A stretch of 64,000 nt of DNA from Bifidobacterium sp. WK012_4_13. GTDB taxonomy: Bacteria > Actinomycetota > Actinomycetes > Actinomycetales > Bifidobacteriaceae. The notes under the pieces were generated by a model. The model was not told the DNA's origin, ran no database searches, and saw nothing but the letters and a program-made list of their open reading frames with translations. The stretch's first letter is position 1. Each line of letters starts with the position of its first letter. The stretch lies in NCBI RefSeq assembly GCF_041080835.1, contig NZ_CP129683.1, positions 62,001 through 126,000 on the forward strand. Direction: 5' to 3'. Both the position numbers and the translations under genes were made by a program. Shown piece after piece: positions 19,713 to 30,356 of this stretch.

Positions 19713-19746
19713 AAGGCCCGCATCCTCATCAGAGGATGCGGGCCTT
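19713..19746 (-). terminator. Rho-independent terminator of rpsT
   Basis: A perfect 15-bp GC-rich stem (19713-19727 with 19732-19746) encloses a four-base loop. Read on the minus strand it follows rpsT by about 18 bases and ends in CCTTTC, a short U-run. Confidence 0.88.
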
Positions 19747-19764
19747 GACTTGCTGATAAACAGC

Positions 19765-20025
19765 TCAGAGAGCGTTCACGGCGGTAGCGAGACCGGACTT
19801 GCGGTTTGCAGCCTGATTCTTGTGAATCACGCCCTTGCCTGCAGCTCTGTCGAGACTGCGTGCGGCGACCTGATAAGCGGTCTGCGCGCTTTCCTTGTCT
19901 CCGGCACTGATTGCCTCGCGTGCCGCACGAACGGCTGTCTTTACTTCGCTTTTCACCGATACGTTACGAAGATGTGCGTTCTCGTTGGTGATGACGCGCT
20001 TCTTCTGCGACTTGATGTTTGCCAC
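19765..20025 (-). CDS. rpsT: 30S ribosomal protein S20
   Basis: S20 is a small helical protein that binds 16S rRNA early in 30S assembly. The 86-residue protein begins [15 protein letters not shown] and is rich in Lys, Arg and Ala with the family's [22 protein letters not shown]-terminal motif. It is single-gene, followed by a strong terminator and divergent from lepA. Confidence 0.97.
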   Translation of the reverse strand: MANIKSQKKRVITNENAHLRNVSVKSEVKTAVRAAREAISAGDKESAQTAYQVAARSLDRAAGKGVIHKNQAANRKSGLATAVNAL

Positions 20026-20337
20026 TGTTACTCCAAACGACGTTATGCTATATCCTTATAGACAAACAAACAGGTTACCATGCATCCTGCACATTGACCA
20101 ATATCATGCCGGTTTCGCCAGGCGGCGGCCTCCAGACATGGGGGATGAAAGTGGTTCCCCATGTCTGCATTGACTGCGGATGACAATGGAGGCGTCCTCC
20201 CTGCGCGCAGTGTCTGCGGCCCTGAGCTTCCCTAGGCATCGCGCCCCATCTGCCATGATGGTGGCTTTCCCCAATCGCCGTTCTGGCTGTGGCTGCGGGT
20301 AGAATTCCGTAAGTTCAAACTTTTTGGAAGGAGCACG
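20026..20337. other. Gene-free divergent rpsT / lepA region
   Basis: These 312 bases hold both promoters. On the minus strand a TATAAG/TATAGC-rich segment near 20045-20060 is a likely rpsT -10 area. Toward lepA, TAGAAT (20300-20305) may be a -10. AAGTTCAAACTT (20311-20322) is a short dyad in the lepA leader. A separate 11-bp hairpin (20133-20167) is described on its own. No gene is apparent. Confidence 0.55.
20133..20167. other. Perfect 11-bp inverted repeat between rpsT and lepA
   Basis: CAGACATGGGG (20133-20143) is the exact reverse complement of CCCCATGTCTG (20157-20167), separated by 13 bases. No T-run follows on either strand and no gene ends here, so it is not an ordinary terminator. 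It may be an operator or an RNA hairpin. Confidence 0.5.
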
Positions 20338-22215
<1,878 letters not shown>

Positions 22216-22244
22216 ACAAACGCTCCATTGCATTGGGGGATGCC

Positions 22245-23504
22245 ATGACATTCAGTCTGTACATTCATGTGCCATTTTGCTTGAAACGGTGCGGATACTG
22301 CGATTTCAACACCTATACGTCGATGGATATGGGCGAAGGTGCGAGCGTGGACCATTATGCGAGCATGATCATCGAAGAAATGGCCTTGCTCAAGCGTTGG
22401 CAGGAAGAGAACGGCATCGCTCAAGAGCCGATTTCGACGATATTCTTCGGCGGCGGCACGCCCACGGTGCTCAAGGCCATCGATCTCGTCCGCATGGTCC
22501 AGACCGCCGCGCATGAGTGGGGCATCATCGCCGATCCTGAAGTCACCACCGAAGCCAACCCCGACACGGTCGATGCAGGCTACCTGCGCACGCTCAAGGC
22601 GGGCGGGTTCACCAGGATCTCGTTCGGCATGCAGTCAGCGGTTCCCCATGTGCTGAAAACGCTCGACCGCACCCACACGCCGGAAAATGTGGTGACGAAT
22701 GTCAAGGCGGCTCAGGAGCTTGGACTCGAATGCAGCGTTGACCTGATCTATGGCACACCTGGCGAAAGCATAGAGGATTGGAAAACCAGCGTTCGCAGCG
22801 CCTCGGACATGCATCCGACGCATATATCCGCGTATGCGCTCACCTTGGAACCGACCACGCCAATGGGCAGAAAAGTCGATTATGGCATACTTCCCAAGCC
22901 CAACGATGACGATGAGGCGGAGAAATATGAGCTAGCCGATTCGCTGTTTTCCGAGCAGGGCCTGCAGTGGTACGAGATTTCGAATTGGGCCGTTCCAGGC
23001 CACGAATGCCGCCACAATCTCGGTTACTGGCGCAACGTCGATTGGGCTGGCTTGGGTCCGGGCGCACATTCGCATTTCAGCCATCTGAACCCAGCGACGA
23101 CCTTGCCGCAGGGGGCGTATGCCGTCGACGACCATGACGGCTTCACCCGTCAGCATCGGAATCTGCCGCCGGACTGCTCGTCGATACGTGCCTGGGACAT
23201 ACGGCATCCAAGGCGCTGGGCACATATGATCCATCAGCGAAGCGTGCCCTGGCAGGGAGCCGAGACCCTGAATCGCGATGCCGCGCTGGAAGAGGCAATC
23301 ATGCTTGGCGTACGGCTGCGCGAAGGCTTGGACATCGAGCGAGTGGACGCGGTTGCCGGGCATCGTCCACACACTGAGATACTTGGGGAGCTGCAAGCCG
23401 AAGGCTTAATCGAGAGTGCGTCGTCTCCGGTCGTTCCCACGCTCAAAGGGCGGCTTTTGAATGATTTGATCGTAGAGAGACTTCTTGATTCGTATGCCCG
23501 CTAG
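22245..23504 (+). CDS. hemW: HemW-type radical SAM protein (heme chaperone family)
   Basis: HemW proteins are radical SAM members related to oxygen-independent coproporphyrinogen oxidase, but those studied bind and deliver heme. The cluster motif CLKRCGYC (CX3CX2C) lies near the N terminus, preceded by YIHVPF. FFGGGTPT, SFGMQS, DLIYGTPGE and HNLGYW follow. HemW enzymes lack HemN's extra cysteine, as here. The ATG at 22245 has GGGGGA just upstream, and the TTG at 22233 is discounted. It follows lepA by 29 bases, a common pairing. Confidence 0.9.
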   Translation: MTFSLYIHVPFCLKRCGYCDFNTYTSMDMGEGASVDHYASMIIEEMALLKRWQEENGIAQEPISTIFFGGGTPTVLKAIDLVRMVQTAAHEWGIIADPEVTTEANPDTVDAGYLRTLKAGGFTRISFGMQSAVPHVLKTLDRTHTPENVVTNVKAAQELGLECSVDLIYGTPGESIEDWKTSVRSASDMHPTHISAYALTLEPTTPMGRKVDYGILPKPNDDDEAEKYELADSLFSEQGLQWYEISNWAVPGHECRHNLGYWRNVDWAGLGPGAHSHFSHLNPATTLPQGAYAVDDHDGFTRQHRNLPPDCSSIRAWDIRHPRRWAHMIHQRSVPWQGAETLNRDAALEEAIMLGVRLREGLDIERVDAVAGHRPHTEILGELQAEGLIESASSPVVPTLKGRLLNDLIVERLLDSYAR

Positions 23505-23553
23505 CTGATATGCGCGCCGCAAAACATGGTCCAAGCGACACGAAATGCGAACT

Positions 23554-23572
23554 TGTGTCCTAAAATGACACA
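23554..23572. promoter_or_regulatory. Palindromic candidate operator in front of gltB
   Basis: TGTGTC (23554-23559) and GACACA (23567-23572) form a perfect dyad with a seven-base spacer that contains TAAAAT (23561-23566), a plausible -10. A further GACAC half-site lies at 23537-23541. A repressor bound here would block the promoter. The regulator is unknown to me. Confidence 0.5.
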
Positions 23573-23641
23573 TTCACACGGTATTCTGTTCTATCAAAGC
23601 GTTCCATTCGGGCTTCCGCCCACCCTAGAGAGGTGATATCA

Positions 23642-26600
23642 GTGACTTTCAGAGCACCACTTGATCTTACTGTTCATAATGCACAGGGATTATACGATCC
23701 TGCCAACGAGCATGACGCATGTGGTGTCGGTATGGTCACTACCTTGAACGGGGTGCCGGAACGTTCCATCGTGGACAAGGCGATAGAGGTTCTTGTCAAT
23801 CTCGATCATCGCGGTGCGGTCGGGGCTGAGAAGAACACCGGTGACGGTGCTGGAATCCTGATCACGATGCCGGACGAATTCATGCGTGCGACCGTCGAGA
23901 CAGAGCTTCCCGAGCAGGGAGGCTATGCAGCGGGCATCGTCTTTCTGGACCGAGACATCGCTCTGGGCGCCCAGCAGGAGCAGGCGATCGCCTCGATAGT
24001 CGAAGAGGAAGGCCTTTCCGTCCTCGCATGGCGCGACGTGCCGACGAATCCGAATGGACTGGGACTGCAGGCTCTGAGTACGATGCCCGCCTTCAAGACC
24101 TTGGTCATCGCAGATTCCGATGGCAGCGTGAAGGGGATGGACCTGGAGCGCCGAGCCTTCCGCGTCCGGAAGCGAGTCGAGCATGCGGTGGGCGTGTACT
24201 TCGCTTCGCTTTCGACAAAGACCATCACCTACAAGGGCATGCTCACCACGATGCAGCTTCAGCCCTTCTTCCCGGATCTGTCGAATCCGCTGATGAAGGC
24301 CCGCATCGCCATCGTCCATTCGCGCTTCTCGACCAACACCTTCCCCAGCTGGCCACTTGCCCAGCCATTCAGGCTGCTTGCCCATAACGGCGAGATCAAC
24401 ACCATCCAGGGCAACCGTAACTGGGTCTCCGCGCGTGAAGGCCGTCTGAGCTCGGAGCTGCTCGGCGACATCTCACAGCTGCTGCCCATCAACACTCCTG
24501 GGTATTCCGATTCCGGTACCTTCGATGAAACCCTGGAGTTGCTGTATCTGGCAGGCCGGTCGCTGCCTCACGCAGTATCCATGATGCTGCCGCCCGCCTG
24601 GGAGAAGGACAAGACTCTTGATCCCGATGTCCGGGCGTTCTATGAATACAACAACACCCTTATCGAGCCTTGGGACGGACCTGCCAACATCATCTTCACG
24701 GACGGCGATCTGGTCGGCGCGCAGCTTGACCGCAACGGACTGCGCCCCGGTCGCTGGCAGCTGATGGACGACGGGTATCTCGTCCTCGCATCGGAGACCG
24801 GCGTCCTGGACAGGATTCCGCAAAGCGGCATAGCTCGCAAGGGGCGTCTGGAACCGGGCAAGATGTTCCTGGTCGATGTCAATGCCGGGCGGATAGTTCC
24901 CGATCCTGAGATTCGCAGGAAACTAGCCGAACAGCACCCATACCGGTCTTGGGTCGAGGGCAATTCCGTCGAGATGAGCGAACTGCCGTCCCGAGCGCAT
25001 GTCAGCCATTCCGGCATGTCCGTGCAGCGTCGTCAGCGAGCGTTCGGATACACCGAGGAGGACCTGAAGATCCTGCTTGCCCCGATGGCCAATGGCGGCA
25101 AGGAACCACTGGGAGCCATGGGCAACGACACTCCCATGGCGGTGCTGTCCTCGCGTTCGAGAATGCTGTTCGACTACTTCACCCAGAAATTCGCGCAGGT
25201 AACGAATCCACCCCTTGACTGGGAGCGCGAAGAGATAGTCACCTGCCTGGAATCGGCGATCGGTCCGGAGCCGAACCTGCTCGAGGACTCGGAGCTGCAT
25301 GCCAAGAAGATACTGATTCCGAATCCGGTCGTGGACTCTGACCAGATGGCTCAGCTGAAGCGTCTCGACAAGGCCCGGATACTCGATAACTACTACAAGC
25401 CATTCGTGGTGAAGGGACTCTATCAGGTCGCCGGAGGCGGCAAGGCGCTCAAGGCACGGCTTGACGAGATATTCCAGCAGATCGACGATGCGATCGAGGC
25501 GGGAAAGAACTTCATCGTGCTGTCCGACCGAGATTCGAACCATACCTGGGGTCCGATACCCTCGCTGCTGATGACCAGCGCAGTGCAGCACCATCTGCTG
25601 CGTCGACACACCAGGACGCAGGTCTCGCTGGCGGTCGAGGCCGGAGACGTGCGTGAGGTGCATCATGTGGCACTGCTCATCGCCTATGGCGCCGCATGCG
25701 TGAATCCATATCTTGCCTTGGAATCCGTGGAGAATCTTTCCGAGCGCGGCTATCTGAACGTATCCGGCGAGCAAGCCGCCAAGAATCTGATCAAGGCGCT
25801 GAGCACAGGCGTCCTGAAGATCATGAGCAAGATGGGTGTGAGCACGATCATGTCGTACCGTGGCTCGCAACTGTTCGAGGCGATTGGCCTGAGTCAGGAC
25901 ATCGTGGACAAGTACTTCACAGGGACTACGTCTCGTGTCGGGGGCACCGGACTTGACGAGATCGCCGAGGAGGTGGCGATACGCCACCGGGTCGCGTATC
26001 CGACCCAATGGACCGCGCGTCCGCACAGAAACCTGCGCTCTGGTGGCGACTACAAGTGGCGCAGGACCGGCGAGGAGCATCTCAACGACCCTGAGTCGAT
26101 ATTCCTGCTGCAGCAGTCCACCCAGCGTGGCGACTATGACATGTTCAAGCAGTATTCGCATCACATCAACGACACCTCGAACCGTCTGATGACGCTTCGA
26201 GGCCTGATGAAGTTCAATCACAACCGCAAGCCCATCGATATTAGCGAGGTCGAACCCGCATCGGAGATAGTCAAGCGCTTCTCGACCGGAGCGATGAGCT
26301 ACGGTTCGATCTCCCAGGAGGCGCACGAGACCCTTGCCAAGGCGATGAACAGGCTTGGGGCGCGTTCGAACTCCGGTGAGGGCGGCGAATCCCAGGATCG
26401 CATCGAGGACCCGTCAAGAACGAGCCGCATCAAGCAGATCGCCTCGGCGCGCTTCGGCGTGACCAGCGACTATCTCGTCTCTGCGACCGATCTGCAGATC
26501 AAGCTTGCGCAGGGCGCCAAGCCTGGCGAAGGCGGTCATCTGCCCGGTGCGAAGGTGCCGCCATGGATCGCCGAGGTCCGAAGGGCGACCCCAGGCGTTG

Positions 26601-28213
26601 AGCTGATCTCTCCGCCACCTCACCATGACATCTATTCGATCGAGGATCTGAAGCAGCTGATCAATGATGCCAAGATGGCCAACCCGAAGGCACGCATCCA
26701 TGTCAAGCTCGTTTCCGAGTTCGGAGTCGGCACCATCGCCGCAGGAGTCGCGAAATGCTATGCGGACGTGGTGCTGATATCCGGCTATGACGGTGGTACC
26801 GGTGCAGCGCCTCTCAACGCCATCAAGCATGCGGGCACGCCTTGGGAGATCGGTCTCTCCGAAACGCAGCAGACGCTGATTCTCAACGGTCTGCGCAGCC
26901 GCATCGTTGTCCAGTGCGACGGCGAGCTGAAGACAGGCAGGGATGTCGTGGTGGCGGCGCTTCTTGGCGCGGAGGAATTCGGCTTCGCCACCGCCGCGCT
27001 TATCGTGGAAGGCTGCGTGATGATGCGCGTATGCCATCTGAACACCTGCCCTCAGGGCATAGCCACGCAGGATCCTGAGCTGCGCGCCCGCTTCCGTGGC
27101 AAGCCCGAGCATGTCGTGAACTTCTTCATGTTCATCGCCGAGGAGGTCCGTGAGATCCTCGCGGAGCTTGGCTTCCACACCTTGGAGGAAGCGGTCGGCC
27201 ACGTCGAGATGCTCGATCAGAACGAGGCGATCAGCCGCTGGAAGTCCGGTGGCATCGATCTGTCGAATGTCCTGATGCAGGCAGGGCCGACGCCCGGCAC
27301 GATCCTGCATCACACCATCGATCAGAACCATGAGCTTGAGAAGGCCCTCGACAATCGTCTGATTCAGCTTGCCGAGCCCGCCCTGGAACGCAGGGAGCCG
27401 GTGCTGATAGACGTGCCGATTCGTAACGTCAACAGAACCGTCGGCACGATGCTCGGCTATGAGATCACCCGACGCTACAAGGCGCAGGGTCTGCCCGATG
27501 ACACCATCGACATCACCCTTCACGGTTCGGGTGGGCAGTCCATCGGCGCATTCATTCCGCGCGGCGAGACTCTGCGCATCTATGGCGAGGTCAATGACTA
27601 TGCCGGAAAGGGACTCTCCGGCGGACGCATCATCGTGCGCCCGGCCGAGGACATCCATTTCGATCCGCACGAGAACGTCATCTGCGGCAATGTGACGGGC
27701 TTCGGCGCGACCTCCGGGCAGATGCTGATCGCAGGCAAGGCTGGGGAGCGCTTCGCGGTCAGAAACGGCGGTGCAAGCTTCGTCGTGGAGGGCGTCGGCG
27801 ATCATGGCTGCGAATACATGACTGGCGGAACGGTTGCGATTCTGGGGCCGACCGGTCGAAACTTCGGAGCCGGGTTCTCCGGCGGCAATGCGTATGTGCT
27901 TGACTTGGACATGCGCAAGGTGAATCCATCGGCGAGCGTCAATGGCTCCCTGAAGTTCCTTCCAGTCGAGGGGGAGTATGCAGTCGAGCTTCACTCCCTG
28001 GTCAAGCAGCATGCGGAGGAGACCGGTTCGCAGACGGCCATGAAATTGCTGGAGGACTGGGAATCGGGTCTGAGCCGTTTCACCCACGTCGTGCCAACGC
28101 AATATCTCGCGATGAAGAAGGCCATGGAGCAGGCGCATAGGGAACATGTAGATTTCAACCAGCCTGGGGCCTGGGAATCGTTGTACGAGCGGGTTGTGGA
28201 AGGAGCGCACTGA
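23642..28213 (+). CDS. gltB: Glutamate synthase large (alpha) subunit
   Basis: GltB takes the amide nitrogen of glutamine and, with 2-oxoglutarate and electrons from GltD, makes two glutamates. The roughly 1523-residue protein has the class II amidotransferase nucleophile in the EHDACGVGMV segment (Cys27 from this start; a short propeptide is usually removed), the central and FMN-binding synthase domains (SGYDGGTGAAPLNAIKHAG), the 3Fe-4S cysteines in CVMMRVCHLNTCPQG and the C-terminal beta-helix (GSGGQSIGAFIPRG). GTG at 23642 has AGAGAGG eight bases upstream; GTG at 23633 overlaps that site. It is followed at once by gltD. Confidence 0.97.
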   Translation: MTFRAPLDLTVHNAQGLYDPANEHDACGVGMVTTLNGVPERSIVDKAIEVLVNLDHRGAVGAEKNTGDGAGILITMPDEFMRATVETELPEQGGYAAGIVFLDRDIALGAQQEQAIASIVEEEGLSVLAWRDVPTNPNGLGLQALSTMPAFKTLVIADSDGSVKGMDLERRAFRVRKRVEHAVGVYFASLSTKTITYKGMLTTMQLQPFFPDLSNPLMKARIAIVHSRFSTNTFPSWPLAQPFRLLAHNGEINTIQGNRNWVSAREGRLSSELLGDISQLLPINTPGYSDSGTFDETLELLYLAGRSLPHAVSMMLPPAWEKDKTLDPDVRAFYEYNNTLIEPWDGPANIIFTDGDLVGAQLDRNGLRPGRWQLMDDGYLVLASETGVLDRIPQSGIARKGRLEPGKMFLVDVNAGRIVPDPEIRRKLAEQHPYRSWVEGNSVEMSELPSRAHVSHSGMSVQRRQRAFGYTEEDLKILLAPMANGGKEPLGAMGNDTPMAVLSSRSRMLFDYFTQKFAQVTNPPLDWEREEIVTCLESAIGPEPNLLEDSELHAKKILIPNPVVDSDQMAQLKRLDKARILDNYYKPFVVKGLYQVAGGGKALKARLDEIFQQIDDAIEAGKNFIVLSDRDSNHTWGPIPSLLMTSAVQHHLLRRHTRTQVSLAVEAGDVREVHHVALLIAYGAACVNPYLALESVENLSERGYLNVSGEQAAKNLIKALSTGVLKIMSKMGVSTIMSYRGSQLFEAIGLSQDIVDKYFTGTTSRVGGTGLDEIAEEVAIRHRVAYPTQWTARPHRNLRSGGDYKWRRTGEEHLNDPESIFLLQQSTQRGDYDMFKQYSHHINDTSNRLMTLRGLMKFNHNRKPIDISEVEPASEIVKRFSTGAMSYGSISQEAHETLAKAMNRLGARSNSGEGGESQDRIEDPSRTSRIKQIASARFGVTSDYLVSATDLQIKLAQGAKPGEGGHLPGAKVPPWIAEVRRATPGVELISPPPHHDIYSIEDLKQLINDAKMANPKARIHVKLVSEFGVGTIAAGVAKCYADVVLISGYDGGTGAAPLNAIKHAGTPWEIGLSETQQTLILNGLRSRIVVQCDGELKTGRDVVVAALLGAEEFGFATAALIVEGCVMMRVCHLNTCPQGIATQDPELRARFRGKPEHVVNFFMFIAEEVREILAELGFHTLEEAVGHVEMLDQNEAISRWKSGGIDLSNVLMQAGPTPGTILHHTIDQNHELEKALDNRLIQLAEPALERREPVLIDVPIRNVNRTVGTMLGYEITRRYKAQGLPDDTIDITLHGSGGQSIGAFIPRGETLRIYGEVNDYAGKGLSGGRIIVRPAEDIHFDPHENVICGNVTGFGATSGQMLIAGKAGERFAVRNGGASFVVEGVGDHGCEYMTGGTVAILGPTGRNFGAGFSGGNAYVLDLDMRKVNPSASVNGSLKFLPVEGEYAVELHSLVKQHAEETGSQTAMKLLEDWESGLSRFTHVVPTQYLAMKKAMEQAHREHVDFNQPGAWESLYERVVEGAH

Positions 28214-28214
28214 A

Positions 28215-29747
28215 ATGACTGATCCAAGGGGATTTTTGAAGGTTCGCACACGCAGGGAGCTCAAGGAACGTCCGGTTTCAGAGCGCATCAAGGACTGGCA
28301 GGATGTCCACGCCGAGTTCGGTCTGCAGGACTTCACGAAGAATCAGGCGGCCCGCTGCATGGATTGCGGCACGCCATTCTGCATGACAGGCTGCCCGCTC
28401 GGCAATCTGATACCCGAATTCAACGATCTGGTCCGTCAGGGCAAGTGGGAGGACGGATACAACCGCCTTTCCGTCACCAACAACTTCCCTGAGGTCACCG
28501 GACGTGTCTGCCCCGCTCCATGCGAGCAGGCATGCGTTCTGGCGATACACCAGCCCGCGACGATGATCAAGCTCGATGAGCAGACGATCATCGATGAGGC
28601 ATGGAAGCTTGGATACGTCAAGCCTCAGCCACCACAGCGCCTTACCGACATGACCGTCGCCATCGTCGGATCCGGCCCTGCCGGACTGGCATGCGCACAG
28701 CAGCTTACAAGGGCTGGCCACACCGTGGTCGTCTATGAGCGCGCGGATGCCATCGGAGGACTGATGCGCTATGGAATTCCGAACTTCAAGCTTGACAAGT
28801 CGCTTATCGACATGCGCCAGGAGCAGATGGAGGCGGAGGGAACCCGCTTCCGCACCAACGTCGAGATTGGCAAGGACATCAGCTGGGACGAGCTCCGCAG
28901 CCGCTACGATGCGGTCATAGTCGCCATCGGCTCGACGGTTCCCAGGAACATTTCAATCCCGGGCAGGGAATTGAAGGGAATCCATTTCGCCATGGACTTC
29001 CTGCCCGATGCGACGCGCATGGTGTGGGGCAAGAAGCCCATCAACGGCATCACCGCGAAGGACAAGCATGTGGTCATCATCGGCGGTGGCGACACCGGAT
29101 CCGACTGCCTGGGAACCTCGATACGTCAGGGAGCGAAGTCCGTGACGGTCCTGCAGATCAATCCCAAGGAACCTGACCATCGTCCGGACAAGGATCCGTG
29201 GCCGACATATGCGCGCACCTATCAGAAGACCTCGTCCATGGAAGAAGGCGGACAGTACCTCTACAGCACCGACTCCGTCGAATTCGAGGCGGATGAGGCA
29301 GGTGACACCGCCGTCGACATTCAGGAACACGCCACGGCTGAAAGCTTCATCGCCGACGAGAACGGTCATATCACAGGTCTGAAGGTCGTTGACGTCGCTC
29401 CCGGGGACAATGGCCCATTCACGCGCCAGCACGGGACGGAACGCATCCTCCCAGCCGATCTGGTACTCATCTCCATCGGGTTCCTGCACCCAGACACCGA
29501 GACCTTGGTCGATCAGCTTCCAGTGGAACTCGACAAGCGCGGGAACGTCGCCAGAGACAACGACTTCGCCACGTCGCAGGAAGGCATGTTCGTCTGTGGA
29601 GATGCCGGCAGAGGTCAGTCCCTCGTCGTCTGGGCCATTTCCGAGGGACGCAGCTGCGCTGCGGCAGTCGACAAGTTCCTGACCGGCAACACCGAGCTGC
29701 CAGCGCCGATCACCGCAACGCAACGCCCGATGATGCTTCCGCGATAA
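28215..29747 (+). CDS. gltD: Glutamate synthase small (beta) subunit
   Basis: GltD oxidises NADPH and passes electrons through FAD and 4Fe-4S centres to GltB. The 510-residue protein has N-terminal cluster cysteines (CMDCGTPFCMTGCP, then CPAPCEQAC), the FAD motif VAIVGSGPAGLACAQQL, the NADPH motif VIIGGGDTGSDCLGT and a C-terminal CGDAGRGQSLVVWAISEG. The ATG lies one base after the gltB stop, so I reject the longer frame starting at 28194. Confidence 0.97.
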   Translation: MTDPRGFLKVRTRRELKERPVSERIKDWQDVHAEFGLQDFTKNQAARCMDCGTPFCMTGCPLGNLIPEFNDLVRQGKWEDGYNRLSVTNNFPEVTGRVCPAPCEQACVLAIHQPATMIKLDEQTIIDEAWKLGYVKPQPPQRLTDMTVAIVGSGPAGLACAQQLTRAGHTVVVYERADAIGGLMRYGIPNFKLDKSLIDMRQEQMEAEGTRFRTNVEIGKDISWDELRSRYDAVIVAIGSTVPRNISIPGRELKGIHFAMDFLPDATRMVWGKKPINGITAKDKHVVIIGGGDTGSDCLGTSIRQGAKSVTVLQINPKEPDHRPDKDPWPTYARTYQKTSSMEEGGQYLYSTDSVEFEADEAGDTAVDIQEHATAESFIADENGHITGLKVVDVAPGDNGPFTRQHGTERILPADLVLISIGFLHPDTETLVDQLPVELDKRGNVARDNDFATSQEGMFVCGDAGRGQSLVVWAISEGRSCAAAVDKFLTGNTELPAPITATQRPMMLPR

Positions 29748-29783
29748 GCCGTTACACTTAGGGCTAGGAGCAGTCCGTCGTTC

Positions 29784-29813
29784 GGCATCCAGCCACCCGT
29801 TCGGTTGGATGCC
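29784..29813 (+). other. Hairpin after gltD
   Basis: GGCATCCAGCC (29784-29794) pairs with GGTTGGATGCC (29803-29813), eleven pairs counting one G-U, with an eight-base loop. An outer AGTCCGT/ACGGACT pair may extend it. No T-run follows, so it may be a weak terminator, an mRNA stabiliser or a leader structure. Confidence 0.4.
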
Positions 29814-29860
29814 GTCTGCTGAGCACGGACTCCGAGCTTGCATGGTGTGAGAGGAGCAAT

Positions 29861-30313
29861 ATGCCTAACCGTTCCCAACGCAGGGCCAATGCGCGCAACG
29901 AGCGCAAGGGAATACCAAGTCAGTACGATCAGACCCGAGGTCGCGGGCGTGGCGGCATGATAGATGAACAGTCGCTTCAGGAAAAGTCGCGCAGGATTCA
30001 AGCCAAGGAAGATGGCGCGTGGAAGCCGACGTCTCATGTCGATGTAGACATTCAGAAGACGGCAAGCGATACGCGTGCGATGCCATCAATCGAGGCGCCG
30101 CGCAGCGTGAGGCAATGGCTCCGCATTCTATGCTGGACACTGATAGTCATTTCGGCATGCGCCTTCGTCGTGATCATGTGGATTTCCAGCACACCGCTAT
30201 GGCTCGTCATCACAGTATCGGTCGCCTTCGCGGTTGGAGTGCTCAGCCTGATCCTTGTGGGAGGATCCCCACGAGACAATCCCAATCTTGACGACAACGG
30301 GACTGCGGTCTGA
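29861..30313 (+). CDS. Small two-helix membrane protein of unknown function
   Basis: The 150-residue product begins MPNRSQRRANARNERKG and is strongly basic and polar for about 80 residues. Two membrane segments follow (about 87-107 and 111-133), then a short polar tail. This layout is common among uncharacterised actinobacterial membrane proteins; I do not recognise a named family. A ribosome site (GAGAGGAG) precedes the ATG. It ends 43 bases before the glycogen synthase gene and may share its transcript. Confidence 0.75.
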   Translation: MPNRSQRRANARNERKGIPSQYDQTRGRGRGGMIDEQSLQEKSRRIQAKEDGAWKPTSHVDVDIQKTASDTRAMPSIEAPRSVRQWLRILCWTLIVISACAFVVIMWISSTPLWLVITVSVAFAVGVLSLILVGGSPRDNPNLDDNGTAV

Positions 30314-30356
30314 CCATGGCAATCGCACGGAATCGTGCAGTAAGGAAGAGATTGAT

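Larger units (their letters stand above)
19429..19764. other. Gene-free region between dtd and rpsT
   Basis: This 336-base stretch has no convincing gene. It holds the dtd promoter region, a degenerate 12-13 base tandem repeat (19581-19644) and the rpsT terminator (19713-19746). Confidence 0.65.

Noticed and set aside
24923..26326. Long open frame on the minus strand (467 codons)
   Set aside because: It lies wholly inside gltB, has no recognised motif, and is a codon-bias shadow of the plus-strand gene.
26414..28336. 640-codon open frame on the minus strand
   Set aside because: It overlaps gltB and the gltD start completely; the plus-strand genes show full motif sets.
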